This document shows, one piece after another, positions 1-10,777 of a DNA stretch of 64,000 nt; position 1 is the first letter of the stretch, and the number at the start of each line of letters is the position of its first letter. Made by a program: the position numbers and the translations under genes. Under the pieces are notes generated by a model. It was given only the letters and a program-made list of their open reading frames with translations, had not been told where the DNA came from and did not search any database. Origin of the DNA: Aliarcobacter cryaerophilus ATCC 43158 (GTDB lineage Bacteria; Campylobacterota; Campylobacteria; Campylobacterales; Arcobacteraceae); assembly GCF_003660105.1 (NCBI RefSeq), contig NZ_CP032823.1:434001-498000 (forward strand), read 5' to 3'.

Positions 1-357
1 AGTCCTTATGAGATAAAAAATAGTGATTTTAGATTTGATTTTTGTTTAGAATTAAATCAGGTAAAAAAAGTGAAACTAATATCAAAAACTGATTGTAAAA
101 ACTCAGAAATTCTACATCTTGAATCTTTATATAATGAAGTTCATAGTAGATATATAAATGATATTTTTGAAAATGATTTAAAATATACACGAAAAAATAA
201 AGAATTTTTAGATACATTTAAAATATTAACCGAAGATGATTATAAAAAAGTATTTAGAAATTATTATAAAGAAGAAGATTTTAATAAAAATCCATTATCA
301 AAAATGACAAAAGACTTATATAATCAAATAAAAAATTTAAAAGGAGATAAAAGTTGA
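1..357 (+). CDS. Partial CDS of unknown function (5' end outside window)
   Basis: The reading frame is open from the first base of the window to a TGA at 355-357, so the start lies upstream; a GTG at 70 is in frame but has no clear ribosome-binding site. The visible 118 residues are charged, Lys/Asp/Asn-rich and probably helical, with no signal peptide, membrane segment or motif I recognise. The stop overlaps the TTG start of the acetyltransferase gene (TTGA), which implies translational coupling and one operon. No function is assigned. Confidence 0.6.
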   Translation, partial: SPYEIKNSDFRFDFCLELNQVKKVKLISKTDCKNSEILHLESLYNEVHSRYINDIFENDLKYTRKNKEFLDTFKILTEDDYKKVFRNYYKEEDFNKNPLSKMTKDLYNQIKNLKGDKS

Positions 358-908
358 ATTTTTATGAAAAAGAACAGAATATGCAAAACCTAAAATTTTC
401 AATATTAAAAAAAGATGATATAAATGCTGTTGTAGAGATTATAAACAAAGCATATAGAGGGGAAATTTCTGGAAAGGCTTGGACAAGTGAAGGCAAAATC
501 TTAAGTGGAATTAGAGTAAATGAAGATATGATAAAAGAGATTTTAGAAGAAAAAAATTCTAAAATTTATATTACAAAATTTGAAGATAAAATTGTAGGAA
601 CTATTCAAGCAAAATTAGAAAACAATTCTATTTATATAGGTTTGTTTGCTGTAAATCCTTATTTTCAAGGAAGTGGAGTTGGAAAAAAGCTTTTAGAATT
701 TACTGAAAAATCTTCTATGAAGTTATACAATGCAGATAAATTTATAATGCAAGTAATCTCAATAAGAACTGATTTAATAGAGTTTTATAAAAGAAGAGGC
801 TACAAAGTTACTAACTCTTTTTTGGAGTTTCCAAAATCTGAACTTTGGGATTTTAGAACTAATGAAGAGTTAAAATTTGTAGTTTTAGAAAAAGATATTT
901 TAAGGTAG
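354..908 (+). CDS. GNAT-family N-acetyltransferase
   Basis: A 184-residue protein that probably transfers an acetyl group from acetyl-CoA to an unknown amine. The GNAT fold is shown by the strand IYIGLFAVNPYFQGSGVGKK (about residues 95-115), which carries the acetyl-CoA binding motif A (Q-G-x-G-V-G), followed by the usual C-terminal FYKRRGY segment. The TTG at 354 is chosen over the ATG at 381 because a GGAG sits at good spacing upstream of it and it overlaps the preceding stop by 4 nt. No signal peptide, so cytoplasmic. The substrate cannot be read from the sequence. Confidence 0.85.
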   Translation: MNFYEKEQNMQNLKFSILKKDDINAVVEIINKAYRGEISGKAWTSEGKILSGIRVNEDMIKEILEEKNSKIYITKFEDKIVGTIQAKLENNSIYIGLFAVNPYFQGSGVGKKLLEFTEKSSMKLYNADKFIMQVISIRTDLIEFYKRRGYKVTNSFLEFPKSELWDFRTNEELKFVVLEKDILR

Positions 909-914
909 ATAGTA

Positions 915-2606
915 TTGTTTAAAATATTTCTAATTATCTCAATACTATTTTTAAACTCTTTTGCAAATGATATAAAAACTATTGACTATAAAGGCGATGT
1001 AGATTTAGTTTTAGGGGATTTTTCTAAATCAAATCTTGATACTATTTGTGGTTTTTCATATCCAGAGATTTATAAAATTTGGAAAAAGAATCCAACTTTT
1101 ACTCCTAAAGATATAGAAAATTGTAGTGAATTATTAAAAGAGTATTCACAAAGCTTAGGTTTTTATAGAGCCAAAATTGATTATGAGATTAAAAATGATA
1201 TTGCGACAATAAATATATTTAGAAATGAAGCTATAAAAGTTTCATCTATAAAAGTAGAAAATGAGTATAAAAAATTTGTAAATTTTACAAAAGATGAGGT
1301 TTTTATCTCTTCAAAGTTTACTGAATCAAAAAAAAATATAAGAAAGTATTTAAATGAAAATGGTTATTCAAAAGCAGATATAAATGCTAAAGCTTATGTA
1401 AATTTGGATGAGTATAAAGTTGAATTAATTTATATAATAACAAAAAACAAACTTCAATACTTTGGTGAGATAAATATTCAAAACAGTGCAAATATTAGTC
1501 AAGAGTTTTTACAAAAAAATATTGAGTTTAAAAAAGGAGCTATATATAACTCAAAACTTATTGATAAAACTTATGAAAACCTATATAACTTTGGCATTTA
1601 TAAAACTATAATAGTTGAGCCAAATCTTAATTCAAATAGTGATTTTATTCCTATAGATATAAAATTAGAAGAAGGCTTTTTCAAAGAAAATATGTTTGGT
1701 TTTGGATACGACAGTGATAAAAAATTTAGATTTAAAGCTCAACATAAAAATGAGAACTTTTTAGGAGATTTAAAACAATTTACAGTAGGAACAAAGGTAA
1801 ATAGTGAAGGCTATGAACTTTACAATAATATCTTTGATCCATATTTTATAAAAGATAATATCTCGTTAAATAACGATATTTCATATGAAAATATGAATTA
1901 TACAAGTTATTCACAAAAGAAGATAGAAGATAGATTGACTTTTTCAAAAGAGATTTTCACTTTACCAAATAGTGTTGGATTTTTAGCTGAGCACTCTACA
2001 ATTAAATCAGATTTAAAAGAGTATCAAAGTGGAACTTATCTTTTGAACTCTTTGTTTTATGAGATTAAATTAGATAGAAGAGATGATAGTTTAAATCCTA
2101 AAGATGGGTATTTTTTATCTTTTTATATTGAAGATGGATCAAAATTTATAGGAAGTGAGTATGATTATTTAAAAACTGTTTCTGATTTAAAATATATTAA
2201 AACTTTTGATAATCTTACTGCGTCTTTTAAAACAAAAATAGGGACTCTTGATAGAGATTTGCCTATTTTTAAACACTTTTTTGCTGGAGGTGCATATAGC
2301 AATAGAGGATATGCTTATGAAAAAGTTGGTGTAAAAGATAGTGATGATAACCCATATGGTGGGCTTAGTATGATAGATAGTAGTTTGGAGTTTGAGTATA
2401 ATATTTATAAAAATATTGGTATTGTTACTTTTTTTGATTCTACAATGCTTAGTTTAGAATCAAATAATTTTAATGATAAATTCTACAACTCTTTTGGGTT
2501 TGGTGGTAGATATTACACTCCAATTGGTCCGTTTAGAGTTGATTTTGGTTTTCCAAAAGATGATGGTGGATTTGTATTTCATATAGGAATAGGGCAAGTA
2601 TTTTGA
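915..2606 (+). CDS. tamA: TamA-like Omp85-family outer membrane protein
   Basis: A 563-residue outer-membrane barrel of the Omp85 superfamily. It begins with a signal peptide (residues 1-17, FKIFLIISILFLNSFA), continues with POTRA-like repeats to about residue 240, and ends in a surface-antigen barrel domain. The conserved FFAGGAYSNRGYAYEKVG segment (lid-loop RGY motif) is near residue 455 and the last residue is Phe, as expected for recognition by the BAM complex. Translation starts at TTG. The gene overlaps the following tamB-like gene by 4 nt, and that pairing argues for TamA rather than BamA. Role: with TamB, outer-membrane protein insertion and/or phospholipid transport. Confidence 0.88.
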   Translation: MFKIFLIISILFLNSFANDIKTIDYKGDVDLVLGDFSKSNLDTICGFSYPEIYKIWKKNPTFTPKDIENCSELLKEYSQSLGFYRAKIDYEIKNDIATINIFRNEAIKVSSIKVENEYKKFVNFTKDEVFISSKFTESKKNIRKYLNENGYSKADINAKAYVNLDEYKVELIYIITKNKLQYFGEINIQNSANISQEFLQKNIEFKKGAIYNSKLIDKTYENLYNFGIYKTIIVEPNLNSNSDFIPIDIKLEEGFFKENMFGFGYDSDKKFRFKAQHKNENFLGDLKQFTVGTKVNSEGYELYNNIFDPYFIKDNISLNNDISYENMNYTSYSQKKIEDRLTFSKEIFTLPNSVGFLAEHSTIKSDLKEYQSGTYLLNSLFYEIKLDRRDDSLNPKDGYFLSFYIEDGSKFIGSEYDYLKTVSDLKYIKTFDNLTASFKTKIGTLDRDLPIFKHFFAGGAYSNRGYAYEKVGVKDSDDNPYGGLSMIDSSLEFEYNIYKNIGIVTFFDSTMLSLESNNFNDKFYNSFGFGGRYYTPIGPFRVDFGFPKDDGGFVFHIGIGQVF

Positions 2607-5491
2607 TAATTTTAAAAGCTTTAAAGTATATACTTTTTACAATAATATCTTTATTTTTAGTAACATTTTTATATCTTATTACATCAAAAGATGTTACACA
2701 AAAGATATTTAACTATCTTAGTGTTGAATTTCCTATAAAATATAGTAAAGTTGAAGGAACCATATATGAAGGGTTTAAAATATATGATTTAAACTACGAT
2801 GATATGGTAAAAGCAAAAAGTATATATATAAAACCTAATATTATTTCACTTTTAGTAAAAGAGATAAATATTTCTGATTTAAAAGTAGAAAGTATAGGAA
2901 TAGAAGATAAATTAATCTCTTTTATAAAAGAGATTAATCAAAATGAAAATAAAAATGAAAATAGTAGTTTTGAGTCTCCTTTTTCTCTGTTTATAAAAAA
3001 TCTTGAACTCTCAATGTATGATTTTTCATACGAAAATCAAAAAATAGATGAGATAGTTTTAAATGCTAAAAATATCAACTCAAATTTTAAAGATAAAATA
3101 AGTGCCGATGTATTTGCAAAAATCAAATCAAACTTAGTAAATCTTGAAGCAAAAGTAGAGATAGAAAATAATTTCTATAAACTTAACTCAAATATTGATT
3201 TAAAAGAGTATGCAAAATCAAAAATCTATTTAGATGCAACTGGGGATTTAGAAAAAGTTAGTTTTTCTATAAAAAGTGATGATTTAAAAGTTTTAAACTT
3301 AAAAGAGAACATTGAGATAAAAGATATAAAACTTATAGGAAATTATGATATTAAAAATTCTAATCTTGATATTTCAAGTTTAACATCTATTTTAAATTAT
3401 GAGCAAATTTTTACAAAACTAGATGCAAAAGCGAATCTTTTAAACAATGATTTAGATAGTTTAAAATTTCAAGCAAATTTTTACACAACAATAAAAAAGA
3501 GTATTTATAAATCTTTAGATAAAGATTTAAATATAAAATCAAATTTCATTGGAGATTTAAAGCAGATAGAATTTAAAAATATTTTAGAAGCAAATTTGCT
3601 AAAAATAGATGATTTTATTTTAAAAATAGATAGTTCAAATTTAAATGGAGTTGCAAAAATAGATAATAAAAATATAGAGATTATTTCTACTTTTGATATT
3701 TTTACTAATTATGCAAATAAAAAATCTAATTTGGATTTAAAGTTAAATTTAGATGATTTAGAAAATTTATCTTTAAATTCAAAATCTATTATTGAAAGTT
3801 TAAGATATGATAATTTTAATTTAAAAGAATTGGGAAATATTAATATAAACTCTAGTTACAAAAAAAACTTTTTGAATGTGGATTTAAACTCAAAGTATAT
3901 AAATATGAATTTAAATACAAAAAATCTCAAAAAGATTATGTTTGATTTTAATATAAAAAATTTAAATCCAAATACTATTTATAAATTAGATAAAAATATA
4001 AAAATTTCAAAGATAAGCTCAAATATAAAAGGAGAGTTTGAAGATAATCTTATTTTAAAATCAAATACTATTTTAAATGATAGTTTTGATATAGATATTG
4101 AACTAAAAAATAAAAACAATAATCTTGAAGCAAAGTTTCAAAATATCTCTTTTAAATCAATTTTAAATAAAAACGGTGAAATTTTAGATATAAAAACAGA
4201 GATAAGAGAGCTTAATATATTCGAAAAAGAGTTAAAAAAGATTTTAGAAATTCCAGATTTAAATCTTTTTGGTTTGGCAAATATTAATTTAGAAATATTA
4301 AAAAATAGAGTTAATTTTGATATTTTAACTCCTAAAATTTCTTTTGAAAATCAAAATATAGAAAATATAGATATAAAAGGAAATTTTGAAGAAGAGAGGG
4401 TTAGTTTTGATAAGATAGATTTTCATATAAAAAAAGCATATGATATAAATTTTAATAAAAAATTTACACTATTAAAAAAGGCTTTTTTTAATATATCAAA
4501 TCTTTCTTCAAACTTTGAGTTTGAAAATATTTCTTTAAATAGTTCAAAAAGTAATCAAGATTTGATTTTAAAAATAGCTACAAAAGATTTCTTTATAGAG
4601 CACCTTGTGTATGGAAAAGGATTTATAGATTCTAATGTTGATATTAATTTTAAAGAAAATAGTAAAATCTATATATCTGGAGTTGTAAATCCAAATAAAT
4701 TAGTAAGTTCTTATAATATTCCGGCTTTAAATATTAGTAATGATAAAGATATAATTATTGTAAGTAATGGAAATAATGAGATAAAAAAAGATTTTTTTAC
4801 TAAAAATATTGCACTTGATTTAAAATTTATCTCAAAAGAGATTAAATATATTACAAAAAATATAGAACTAAAACTAGATGCCGATTTACAAATCAAAAAA
4901 GAGTTTGAAGAGGATTTAAGAATTTTTGGAAGAGTTTCAAATATAAATGGAGTTTTTAGTGAACTTGGAAAAAAATATAAAGTAGAGAATTCAAATTTGC
5001 AATTTAGAGGTTTAGAAAGTATAAATCCTATTTTAGATATTAAAGCAAATACAAAAATTGATAATGTAGAGATTTTTATTGATATTACAGGTTCTATGGA
5101 AAATCCTAGATTAAACTTAAAATCAAATCCATCTATGAGTTCAAAAGATATTTTGTCTTATTTGATTTTTGGAACAAAATTTTCAAATAGTTCAATGAAT
5201 GAACAAAATAAAGAGGCTCAAGCTTCTTTATTTATATTAAATGAGTTATCAAAAGATTATGTAAAAGAGTTAGGAATTGATATATTACACTTTGATTATG
5301 ACCCAAAAACTCAATATATAGAGACAACAGTTGGTAAAAAAATAGGTGAGAAAAATCAAATTATGCTTAAAGATAAAGCTACAAATGGAGAGTTGATTTT
5401 TTTAAGAGAGCTTACAAAACTTTGGAATTTGGAGTTGGGTCTTATGGAAAAGACCCAAAGCATAGATTTGATTTACAAAAAAAGATATTAA
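2603..5491 (+). CDS. tamB: TamB-like (DUF490) translocation and assembly module protein
   Basis: A 962-residue AsmA/TamB-like protein. One N-terminal membrane helix (residues 6-25) is followed by a very long, Asn/Lys/Ile-rich beta-repetitive region spanning the periplasm. The C-terminal TamB domain carries the typical SMSSKDILSYLIFGTKF segment near residue 850 and ends in a barrel-like strand (IDLIYKKRY). TTG start overlapping the tamA stop; a weak AGGG precedes it. Family members form a hydrophobic groove bridging inner and outer membranes and partner TamA. Shorter than the roughly 1,260-residue E. coli protein but in the range of epsilon-type homologues. The stop overlaps the convergent PBP1A gene by 4 nt. 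Confidence 0.88.
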   Translation: MIILKALKYILFTIISLFLVTFLYLITSKDVTQKIFNYLSVEFPIKYSKVEGTIYEGFKIYDLNYDDMVKAKSIYIKPNIISLLVKEINISDLKVESIGIEDKLISFIKEINQNENKNENSSFESPFSLFIKNLELSMYDFSYENQKIDEIVLNAKNINSNFKDKISADVFAKIKSNLVNLEAKVEIENNFYKLNSNIDLKEYAKSKIYLDATGDLEKVSFSIKSDDLKVLNLKENIEIKDIKLIGNYDIKNSNLDISSLTSILNYEQIFTKLDAKANLLNNDLDSLKFQANFYTTIKKSIYKSLDKDLNIKSNFIGDLKQIEFKNILEANLLKIDDFILKIDSSNLNGVAKIDNKNIEIISTFDIFTNYANKKSNLDLKLNLDDLENLSLNSKSIIESLRYDNFNLKELGNININSSYKKNFLNVDLNSKYINMNLNTKNLKKIMFDFNIKNLNPNTIYKLDKNIKISKISSNIKGEFEDNLILKSNTILNDSFDIDIELKNKNNNLEAKFQNISFKSILNKNGEILDIKTEIRELNIFEKELKKILEIPDLNLFGLANINLEILKNRVNFDILTPKISFENQNIENIDIKGNFEEERVSFDKIDFHIKKAYDINFNKKFTLLKKAFFNISNLSSNFEFENISLNSSKSNQDLILKIATKDFFIEHLVYGKGFIDSNVDINFKENSKIYISGVVNPNKLVSSYNIPALNISNDKDIIIVSNGNNEIKKDFFTKNIALDLKFISKEIKYITKNIELKLDADLQIKKEFEEDLRIFGRVSNINGVFSELGKKYKVENSNLQFRGLESINPILDIKANTKIDNVEIFIDITGSMENPRLNLKSNPSMSSKDILSYLIFGTKFSNSSMNEQNKEAQASLFILNELSKDYVKELGIDILHFDYDPKTQYIETTVGKKIGEKNQIMLKDKATNGELIFLRELTKLWNLELGLMEKTQSIDLIYKKRY

Positions 5492-7479
5492 AATTCCATA
5501 CTATTTCCATCAGGAGATGTTTGGTCTATAATGATTTGAGAATCTATATCAGGAAGTGGTGATACATCTGTATAAAGTTCTTCTTTACCCATAAATTCGC
5601 CACTATAAACATTGTTTGGTTTTGTAAAAGTTCTTGGTATTTCAGGATGAATTTCAAGATACTTTTTGAAAAAATATGAAAATGCAGGAGCAGCTATTGT
5701 GCTTCCTGTTTCTGCTCTTCTCATTGGCGTATTATTATCATTTCCAAACCAAACAATAGTTTGAATAGATGGAGAATAACCACAAAACCAAGCATCTATA
5801 TTATCATTTGTTGTACCTGTTTTTCCAACTAGTTCTATCCCATCAACTGCTGCTCTTCTTCCTGTCCCTTTTGTTACAACATCTTTTAAAATAGAAGTTA
5901 TTAAATATGATTGCTCAGGAGAGTTAAGCTCTTTTCTTTGTGGTTCAAAAGTTACACTTTTTCCATCTTTATTTACAATTTGTTCTACAATATATGGTTT
6001 TACTTGTACTCCATTGTTTGAAAAAATTGTATAAGCTTGACTAAACTCTATTAAATTTACACTCATTGAACCTAAAGTTACAGATAAATTATCAACAATA
6101 TCTTTAAATCCATATCTTTTTAAATCATCTGTAGTAGTATTTACTCCAACATCTGTTACTAAATTTAAAGTTGAAAGATTTCTTGATTGTACTAATGAAT
6201 CTCTAAGACTTACAATTCCTTGAAAGTTTCCACCATAATTTTTTGGTTGCCATTTTTTTTGAACACCACCAACTGTATATGTGTAAGTTCTACCTATATC
6301 AAAAAGTTGTGAAGCTGGATTGTATCCTTCATTTAAAGCAGTTTGATATAAAAATGGTTTTATTGCACTTCCTGCTTGTCTTTTTGATTGGAATGCTCTG
6401 TTAAATACTGATTGATTATAATCAACTCCACCAACCATTGCCAAAATTCTTCCAGTGCTACTTTCTAAAGTTAACATAGCGGCATTTAGTTCTTTTGTAA
6501 ATGCATCGTTATCTGGATTTTTTGAACCATCTCTTATATTTTTATCTCTTTGCATAGCTTCGTCGTATGCTTTTTTTATAGCAGCATTTGCAATTTCTTG
6601 AGTCTCTAAATCTATTGTTAAATATACTTTGTATCCACCATATAAAATATCTGGAATATCATTTACAAGCTCGCTAACAGCATAATCAATAGCATATGGA
6701 GCAATATTTTGAGTCAAAGTCTGGTTATAAATAGTCGGAGTTTCGTTTATTGACTCTTCAAATTGTTCATTATTAATCCAACCTAAAGTATGCATTCTTG
6801 TTACAACTTGATTTGCACGTGCAAGTGAAACTTGAAGATTTTTTGTTGGGTCATAAAAACTAGGAGCTCTAGGAAGTCCTACTAAAATAGCTATCTCTTT
6901 TAGAGTTAATTCATATAGATTCTTTTTAAAATAACCTTTTGCAGCAGTTTTTACACCATAATATCCATGACCAAAATATACATGGTTTAAATATCTTTCT
7001 AAAATCTCCTCTTTTGTAAGAATTGTTTCAAGTCTTACAGCCAATAAAGCCTCTTTTACTTTTCTTATAATCTTTTTTTCTCTGCTTAAAAGTAAAACTT
7101 TTATAAGTTGCTGAGTAAGAGTACTAGCACCTTCACTATATCCGCCTGATTGAATATTTTTTATAACAGCTCTACTAATAGCATCTGGATTTACTCCAAA
7201 ATGTTCAAAAAACTGTGTATCTTCAATAGCAACAAGTCCTTCTATTACACGTGCTGGAATATCATCATAGTTTACATACTCTCTATTTTCATCTTTAAAA
7301 GTATTTGCCAAAAGTTTTCCATTTTTATCAAAAAATTGTGTACTTTGTTTTGGATTGTAGTTTACAACACTATCTATATCGTCTTTTATCTCTTGATATA
7401 AATCGTATAGATATACAAATGTAATAGCTCCAAGAACTACTCCTAAAAATATTATCGCTTTTGTTAAAAATTTTAACAT
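5488..7479 (-). CDS. mrcA: Penicillin-binding protein 1A (bifunctional transglycosylase/transpeptidase)
   Basis: A 663-residue class A PBP that polymerises and cross-links peptidoglycan. After one N-terminal membrane anchor (residues 5-27) comes the GT51 domain with the catalytic EDTQFFEHFGV motif near residue 87 and GASTLTQQLIK. The transpeptidase domain shows SAIKPF (SxxK nucleophile, about residue 378), SRNLS (SxN) and GKTGTT (KTG, about residue 555). The C-terminus is an acidic tail. The ATG lies 2 nt downstream of the ABC ATPase stop, so the three minus-strand genes gpmI-ABC-PBP are probably co-transcribed. Converges on tamB. Confidence 0.93.
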   Translation of the reverse strand: MLKFLTKAIIFLGVVLGAITFVYLYDLYQEIKDDIDSVVNYNPKQSTQFFDKNGKLLANTFKDENREYVNYDDIPARVIEGLVAIEDTQFFEHFGVNPDAISRAVIKNIQSGGYSEGASTLTQQLIKVLLLSREKKIIRKVKEALLAVRLETILTKEEILERYLNHVYFGHGYYGVKTAAKGYFKKNLYELTLKEIAILVGLPRAPSFYDPTKNLQVSLARANQVVTRMHTLGWINNEQFEESINETPTIYNQTLTQNIAPYAIDYAVSELVNDIPDILYGGYKVYLTIDLETQEIANAAIKKAYDEAMQRDKNIRDGSKNPDNDAFTKELNAAMLTLESSTGRILAMVGGVDYNQSVFNRAFQSKRQAGSAIKPFLYQTALNEGYNPASQLFDIGRTYTYTVGGVQKKWQPKNYGGNFQGIVSLRDSLVQSRNLSTLNLVTDVGVNTTTDDLKRYGFKDIVDNLSVTLGSMSVNLIEFSQAYTIFSNNGVQVKPYIVEQIVNKDGKSVTFEPQRKELNSPEQSYLITSILKDVVTKGTGRRAAVDGIELVGKTGTTNDNIDAWFCGYSPSIQTIVWFGNDNNTPMRRAETGSTIAAPAFSYFFKKYLEIHPEIPRTFTKPNNVYSGEFMGKEELYTDVSPLPDIDSQIIIDQTSPDGNSMEF

Positions 7480-7480
7480 C

Positions 7481-8170
7481 TTAATTCCTAAATTTTTTGT
7501 TTTTAAAGCTTGAGTTTAAAAGCTTTTTAGTATATTCATTTTGTGGGTTATTTAGAACTTCCTGTGTTTTCCCAAACTCAGCAATATACCCGTTTTTTAT
7601 AATCACAATATCATCACAAATATCTTTGATTGATTCAATATCATGAGTTACAAAAAGTATTTTAATATTTAGCTTATCTTTTAAATCTTTTACAATATTT
7701 ATAATATTTGTTTTATTTTCAAAATCAAGTGCAGTTGTTGGTTCATCAAGTAAAAGAAGTTTTATATCACGGCTTAGCGCTATTGCAATTACAACTCTTT
7801 GAGTTTGCCCACCACTAATTTGTGAAGGATATTTTTCTAAGATTTCTAAAGGTAAATCTAAAAGTTTAAAAACCTCTTCTTTTTTCTTATCACTACAGAA
7901 AATTTGATTTTTTATCTTTGTCATAGATGATAGAGATGTAAAAGGATTTTGTGGAATAAATCCAATAGTATCAAAACTCAATTCAAAATCACTAATTATA
8001 TTCTTTTTTACATCTAACGAACTAGAGAGTAAATTTAAAATAGCTTTTAGTGTAAGTGATTTACCACTTCCACTCTCTCCTATTAAAGCTGTTGAACTTT
8101 TTATAGTAAATGCAATATCAACTAAGTTTTTACTATTTAAACTAATTTTTAACTCTTTTATATCTATCAA
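7481..8170 (-). CDS. ABC transporter ATP-binding protein (peptide/nickel type), orphan
   Basis: A 229-residue ABC ATPase with Walker A GESGSGKS (33-40), Q-loop PQNPF, signature SGGQTQR, Walker B LLLLDEP and the H-loop VTHD, all intact. The spacing and the D-loop TTALDFENK resemble DppD/NikD-type subunits, but the C-terminal oligopeptide extension of DppD is absent and no permease or binding-protein gene is adjacent, so the transported substrate is unknown. The start overlaps the end of gpmI by 4 nt; PBP1A begins 2 nt after the stop. Confidence 0.85.
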   Translation of the reverse strand: MIDIKELKISLNSKNLVDIAFTIKSSTALIGESGSGKSLTLKAILNLLSSSLDVKKNIISDFELSFDTIGFIPQNPFTSLSSMTKIKNQIFCSDKKKEEVFKLLDLPLEILEKYPSQISGGQTQRVVIAIALSRDIKLLLLDEPTTALDFENKTNIINIVKDLKDKLNIKILFVTHDIESIKDICDDIVIIKNGYIAEFGKTQEVLNNPQNEYTKKLLNSSFKNKKFRN

Positions 8171-9642
8171 ATTAATGGTTCATCCATCTCTTTTGGAATA
8201 GGAAGTTGCATTAGTTTTAAAACAGTTGGTGCAATATTATTTAGGCTTCCCTCTTTTACTTTTGTAACATTTTGTGCAATAATGAAACAGTAAACATCTC
8301 CAACTGTATGATTTGTAAGAGTATTACCCTCTTCATCTTTCATCATTTCACAATTTCCATGATCAGATGTTAAAACTATATTATAGTCCTCTTTTTTTGC
8401 CTCTTCTAAAATAAGCCCAAGTTCATAATCAACTGCCTCAACAGCTTTTACAGCTGCTTCATAAACTCCAGTATGTCCTACCATATCACCATTTGCAAAG
8501 TTTACAACTATAAAATCAGTTTGATTTTTCATAGCAAGTTTTACAGCTTTTCCAACAGCAGGAGCTGACATTTGTGGTTGTAAATCATATGTTGCTACAT
8601 TTGGAGATGGAACTAAAACTCTAGTTTCATTTAAAAATGGCTCTTCAACTCCACCATTAAAGAAAAATGTAACATGAGCATATTTTTCAGTTTCTGCTGT
8701 ATGAAGTTGAGATAAACCAGCATCTGAAATAACTTGTGCTAAAGTATTTGTTGGATTGTCTTTTGGAAAAATTACAGGAATTGGAATATTTTTATCATAT
8801 TGAGTCATACTTGCTAATTGAAGTTTTAGCTCTTTTCTTGCAAACTCTTTAAAATTATCTTTTGCAAAAACACTTGAAAGTTCTCTTGCTCTATCGCTTC
8901 TAAAATTACAAAAAATAACTCCATCTTTATCTCTTATTCCATCATAACCATCTAATGCAGTTGGTATTAAAAATTCATCAAATATTTCACTTTTATAAGA
9001 ACTATCTATGAAATCTAAAATATTATCTTTAGTTTTTGGAGTCGCATTTGCTATTGCATTATAAGCAAGTTCTACTCTATCCCATCTATTATCTCTATCC
9101 ATTCCATAATATCTTCCACCAATTGTTGCAATTTTGATATTATCATTACAAATATCTATAACTTGTTTGATATAAATTTTTGCACAATCAGGGGCTACAT
9201 CTCTTCCATCTGTTATTAAGTGAAGCCAAACTTTTTTTCCATAGTTTTCACATATCTTTGCAAGAGCAATAATATGTTCTATATGAGAGTGAACTCCACC
9301 ATCACTTAAAAGTCCTACTAAATGTATATTATTTGAGTTTGATATTGTATTTTTTACAACATCATTATCTTTTAAACTGTTATTTTTAATAGCTAAATGA
9401 ATTTTTACTAAATCTTGATATAAAACTCTTCCACTTCCAATAGTCATATGTCCAACTTCACTATTTCCCATCTGATTTTCTGGTAATCCAACATGCTCTC
9501 CATAAGTATGGATTAAACTATAAGGCACATTTGAAAAAAGGTAGTCATATGTTGGTTTTTTTGCATTACAAAAGGCATTAAAAGTACAAGAACTATTATG
9601 TCCAATACCATCTGTTATAATTAAAACTGTTTTTTTACTCAT
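8167..9642 (-). CDS. gpmI: 2,3-bisphosphoglycerate-independent phosphoglycerate mutase
   Basis: A 491-residue cytoplasmic glycolytic/gluconeogenic enzyme interconverting 3- and 2-phosphoglycerate. It is of the alkaline-phosphatase superfamily with two metal ions. Visible motifs: N-terminal IITDGIGHN (Asp11 metal ligand), GNSEVGHM with the phosphoserine Ser61, HLITDGRD, the RSDRAREL segment, and the C-terminal metal site [11 protein letters not shown]. The length is slightly below the usual ~505-515 but all catalytic blocks are present. First gene of a minus-strand run with the ABC ATPase and PBP1A, divergent from mraY. Confidence 0.95.
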   Translation of the reverse strand: MSKKTVLIITDGIGHNSSCTFNAFCNAKKPTYDYLFSNVPYSLIHTYGEHVGLPENQMGNSEVGHMTIGSGRVLYQDLVKIHLAIKNNSLKDNDVVKNTISNSNNIHLVGLLSDGGVHSHIEHIIALAKICENYGKKVWLHLITDGRDVAPDCAKIYIKQVIDICNDNIKIATIGGRYYGMDRDNRWDRVELAYNAIANATPKTKDNILDFIDSSYKSEIFDEFLIPTALDGYDGIRDKDGVIFCNFRSDRARELSSVFAKDNFKEFARKELKLQLASMTQYDKNIPIPVIFPKDNPTNTLAQVISDAGLSQLHTAETEKYAHVTFFFNGGVEEPFLNETRVLVPSPNVATYDLQPQMSAPAVGKAVKLAMKNQTDFIVVNFANGDMVGHTGVYEAAVKAVEAVDYELGLILEEAKKEDYNIVLTSDHGNCEMMKDEEGNTLTNHTVGDVYCFIIAQNVTKVKEGSLNNIAPTVLKLMQLPIPKEMDEPLI

Positions 9643-9674
9643 CTTGTTTAAACCTTTTAAAAACTTAAATATTA

Positions 9675-9680
9675 TATAAT
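9675..9680 (+). promoter_or_regulatory. Probable -10 element for mraY-murD
   Basis: TATAAT lies 34 nt upstream of the mraY TTG in the 71-nt divergent spacer with gpmI. No good -35 is visible, which is usual in Campylobacterota, whose sigma-70 promoters depend mainly on the -10 and upstream AT periodicity. Confidence 0.5.
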
Positions 9681-9713
9681 CTCACAATATTTTATCAAAT
9701 CTAAGGTTTAATT

Positions 9714-10775
9714 TTGTTTTATTGGCTCTACAGACATTTAGAAATAAACATTTTTCAATATATTTCAGTTCGCGCAGGAATTAGCTTTTTTTTAGCTTTT
9801 GTTTTTACAATGTATTTAATGCCAAAATTTATAAGTTGGGCAAAAAGCAAAAAAGCTTCACAACCTATATATGAGTTAGCACCACAAGCACATCAAGCAA
9901 AAGCAGGAACTCCTACTATGGGTGGAGTAGTTTTTATATTTTCTACAATTATTGCAACAATTCTAACAGCAAAATTAAACAATTTTTATATTGTAGGCGG
10001 GCTTTTGACTCTTGCTTTATTTTCACTAATTGGTATAAAAGATGATTTATCAAAAATTCTAAAAGCAAAAAATAGTGCAGGGCTTAGTGCAAGAATGAAA
10101 CTTCTTTTACAGTTTTTGAGTGCAGGATTTGTTGTAGCAATACTATTTTATCTTGGACATACAAGTGATTTATACATACCATTTTACAAATTTCCTATAT
10201 TTGAAATGGGAATTTTAGCTATTATTTTTTGGATGTTTATAATTGTTGGATCATCAAATGCAGTAAATCTTACAGATGGGCTTGATGGTTTAGCAACTGT
10301 TCCTTCAATCTTAGCATTTTCAACTTTATCAATTTTGGTTTATGTTGTTGGTCACATTGGTTTTGCGAACTATTTATTAATGCCAAGTATTAGCATAGCT
10401 GGAGAGTTAGCAATTATGGGAGCTGCAATTATTGGTGCTTTGATTGGGTTTTTGTGGTTTAATGCTTATCCTGCTGAAGTTTTTATGGGAGATAGTGGTT
10501 CTTTACCTTTGGGTGCATTTATGGGGTATTTGGCAATTGTTGCAAAATCTGAAATTTTACTGATAGCTATTGGGTTTATTTTTGTGTTGGAGACAGTTTC
10601 AGTTATGTTACAAGTTGGTTCATATAAATTAAGACAAAAAAGAGTTTTTTTAATGGCACCTATTCATCACCATTTTGAACAAAAAGGTTGGAAAGAAAAT
10701 AAAATAATTGTGCGATTTTGGATAATATCTTTTATGGCAAATCTTGTTGCACTATTAAGTTTAAAGTTGAGATAA
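9714..10775 (+). CDS. mraY: Phospho-N-acetylmuramoyl-pentapeptide transferase
   Basis: A 353-residue polytopic membrane enzyme that attaches phospho-MurNAc-pentapeptide to undecaprenyl phosphate, making lipid I. Hallmarks: [12 protein letters not shown] near the N-terminus, the DDLSK metal motif, [10 protein letters not shown], the [12 protein letters not shown] motif and the C-terminal [11 protein letters not shown]. About ten hydrophobic helices are apparent. TTG start preceded by AAGG. Followed after 2 nt by murD, forming a small cell-wall operon detached from a larger dcw cluster. Confidence 0.95.
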   Translation: MFYWLYRHLEINIFQYISVRAGISFFLAFVFTMYLMPKFISWAKSKKASQPIYELAPQAHQAKAGTPTMGGVVFIFSTIIATILTAKLNNFYIVGGLLTLALFSLIGIKDDLSKILKAKNSAGLSARMKLLLQFLSAGFVVAILFYLGHTSDLYIPFYKFPIFEMGILAIIFWMFIIVGSSNAVNLTDGLDGLATVPSILAFSTLSILVYVVGHIGFANYLLMPSISIAGELAIMGAAIIGALIGFLWFNAYPAEVFMGDSGSLPLGAFMGYLAIVAKSEILLIAIGFIFVLETVSVMLQVGSYKLRQKRVFLMAPIHHHFEQKGWKENKIIVRFWIISFMANLVALLSLKLR

Positions 10776-10777
10776 AA

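Noticed and set aside
10718-10777. Upstream ATG for murD at 10718
   Set aside because: Would overlap mraY by 58 nt and adds a non-conserved extension; the ATG at 10778 has a GAG-containing SD and fits family alignments.
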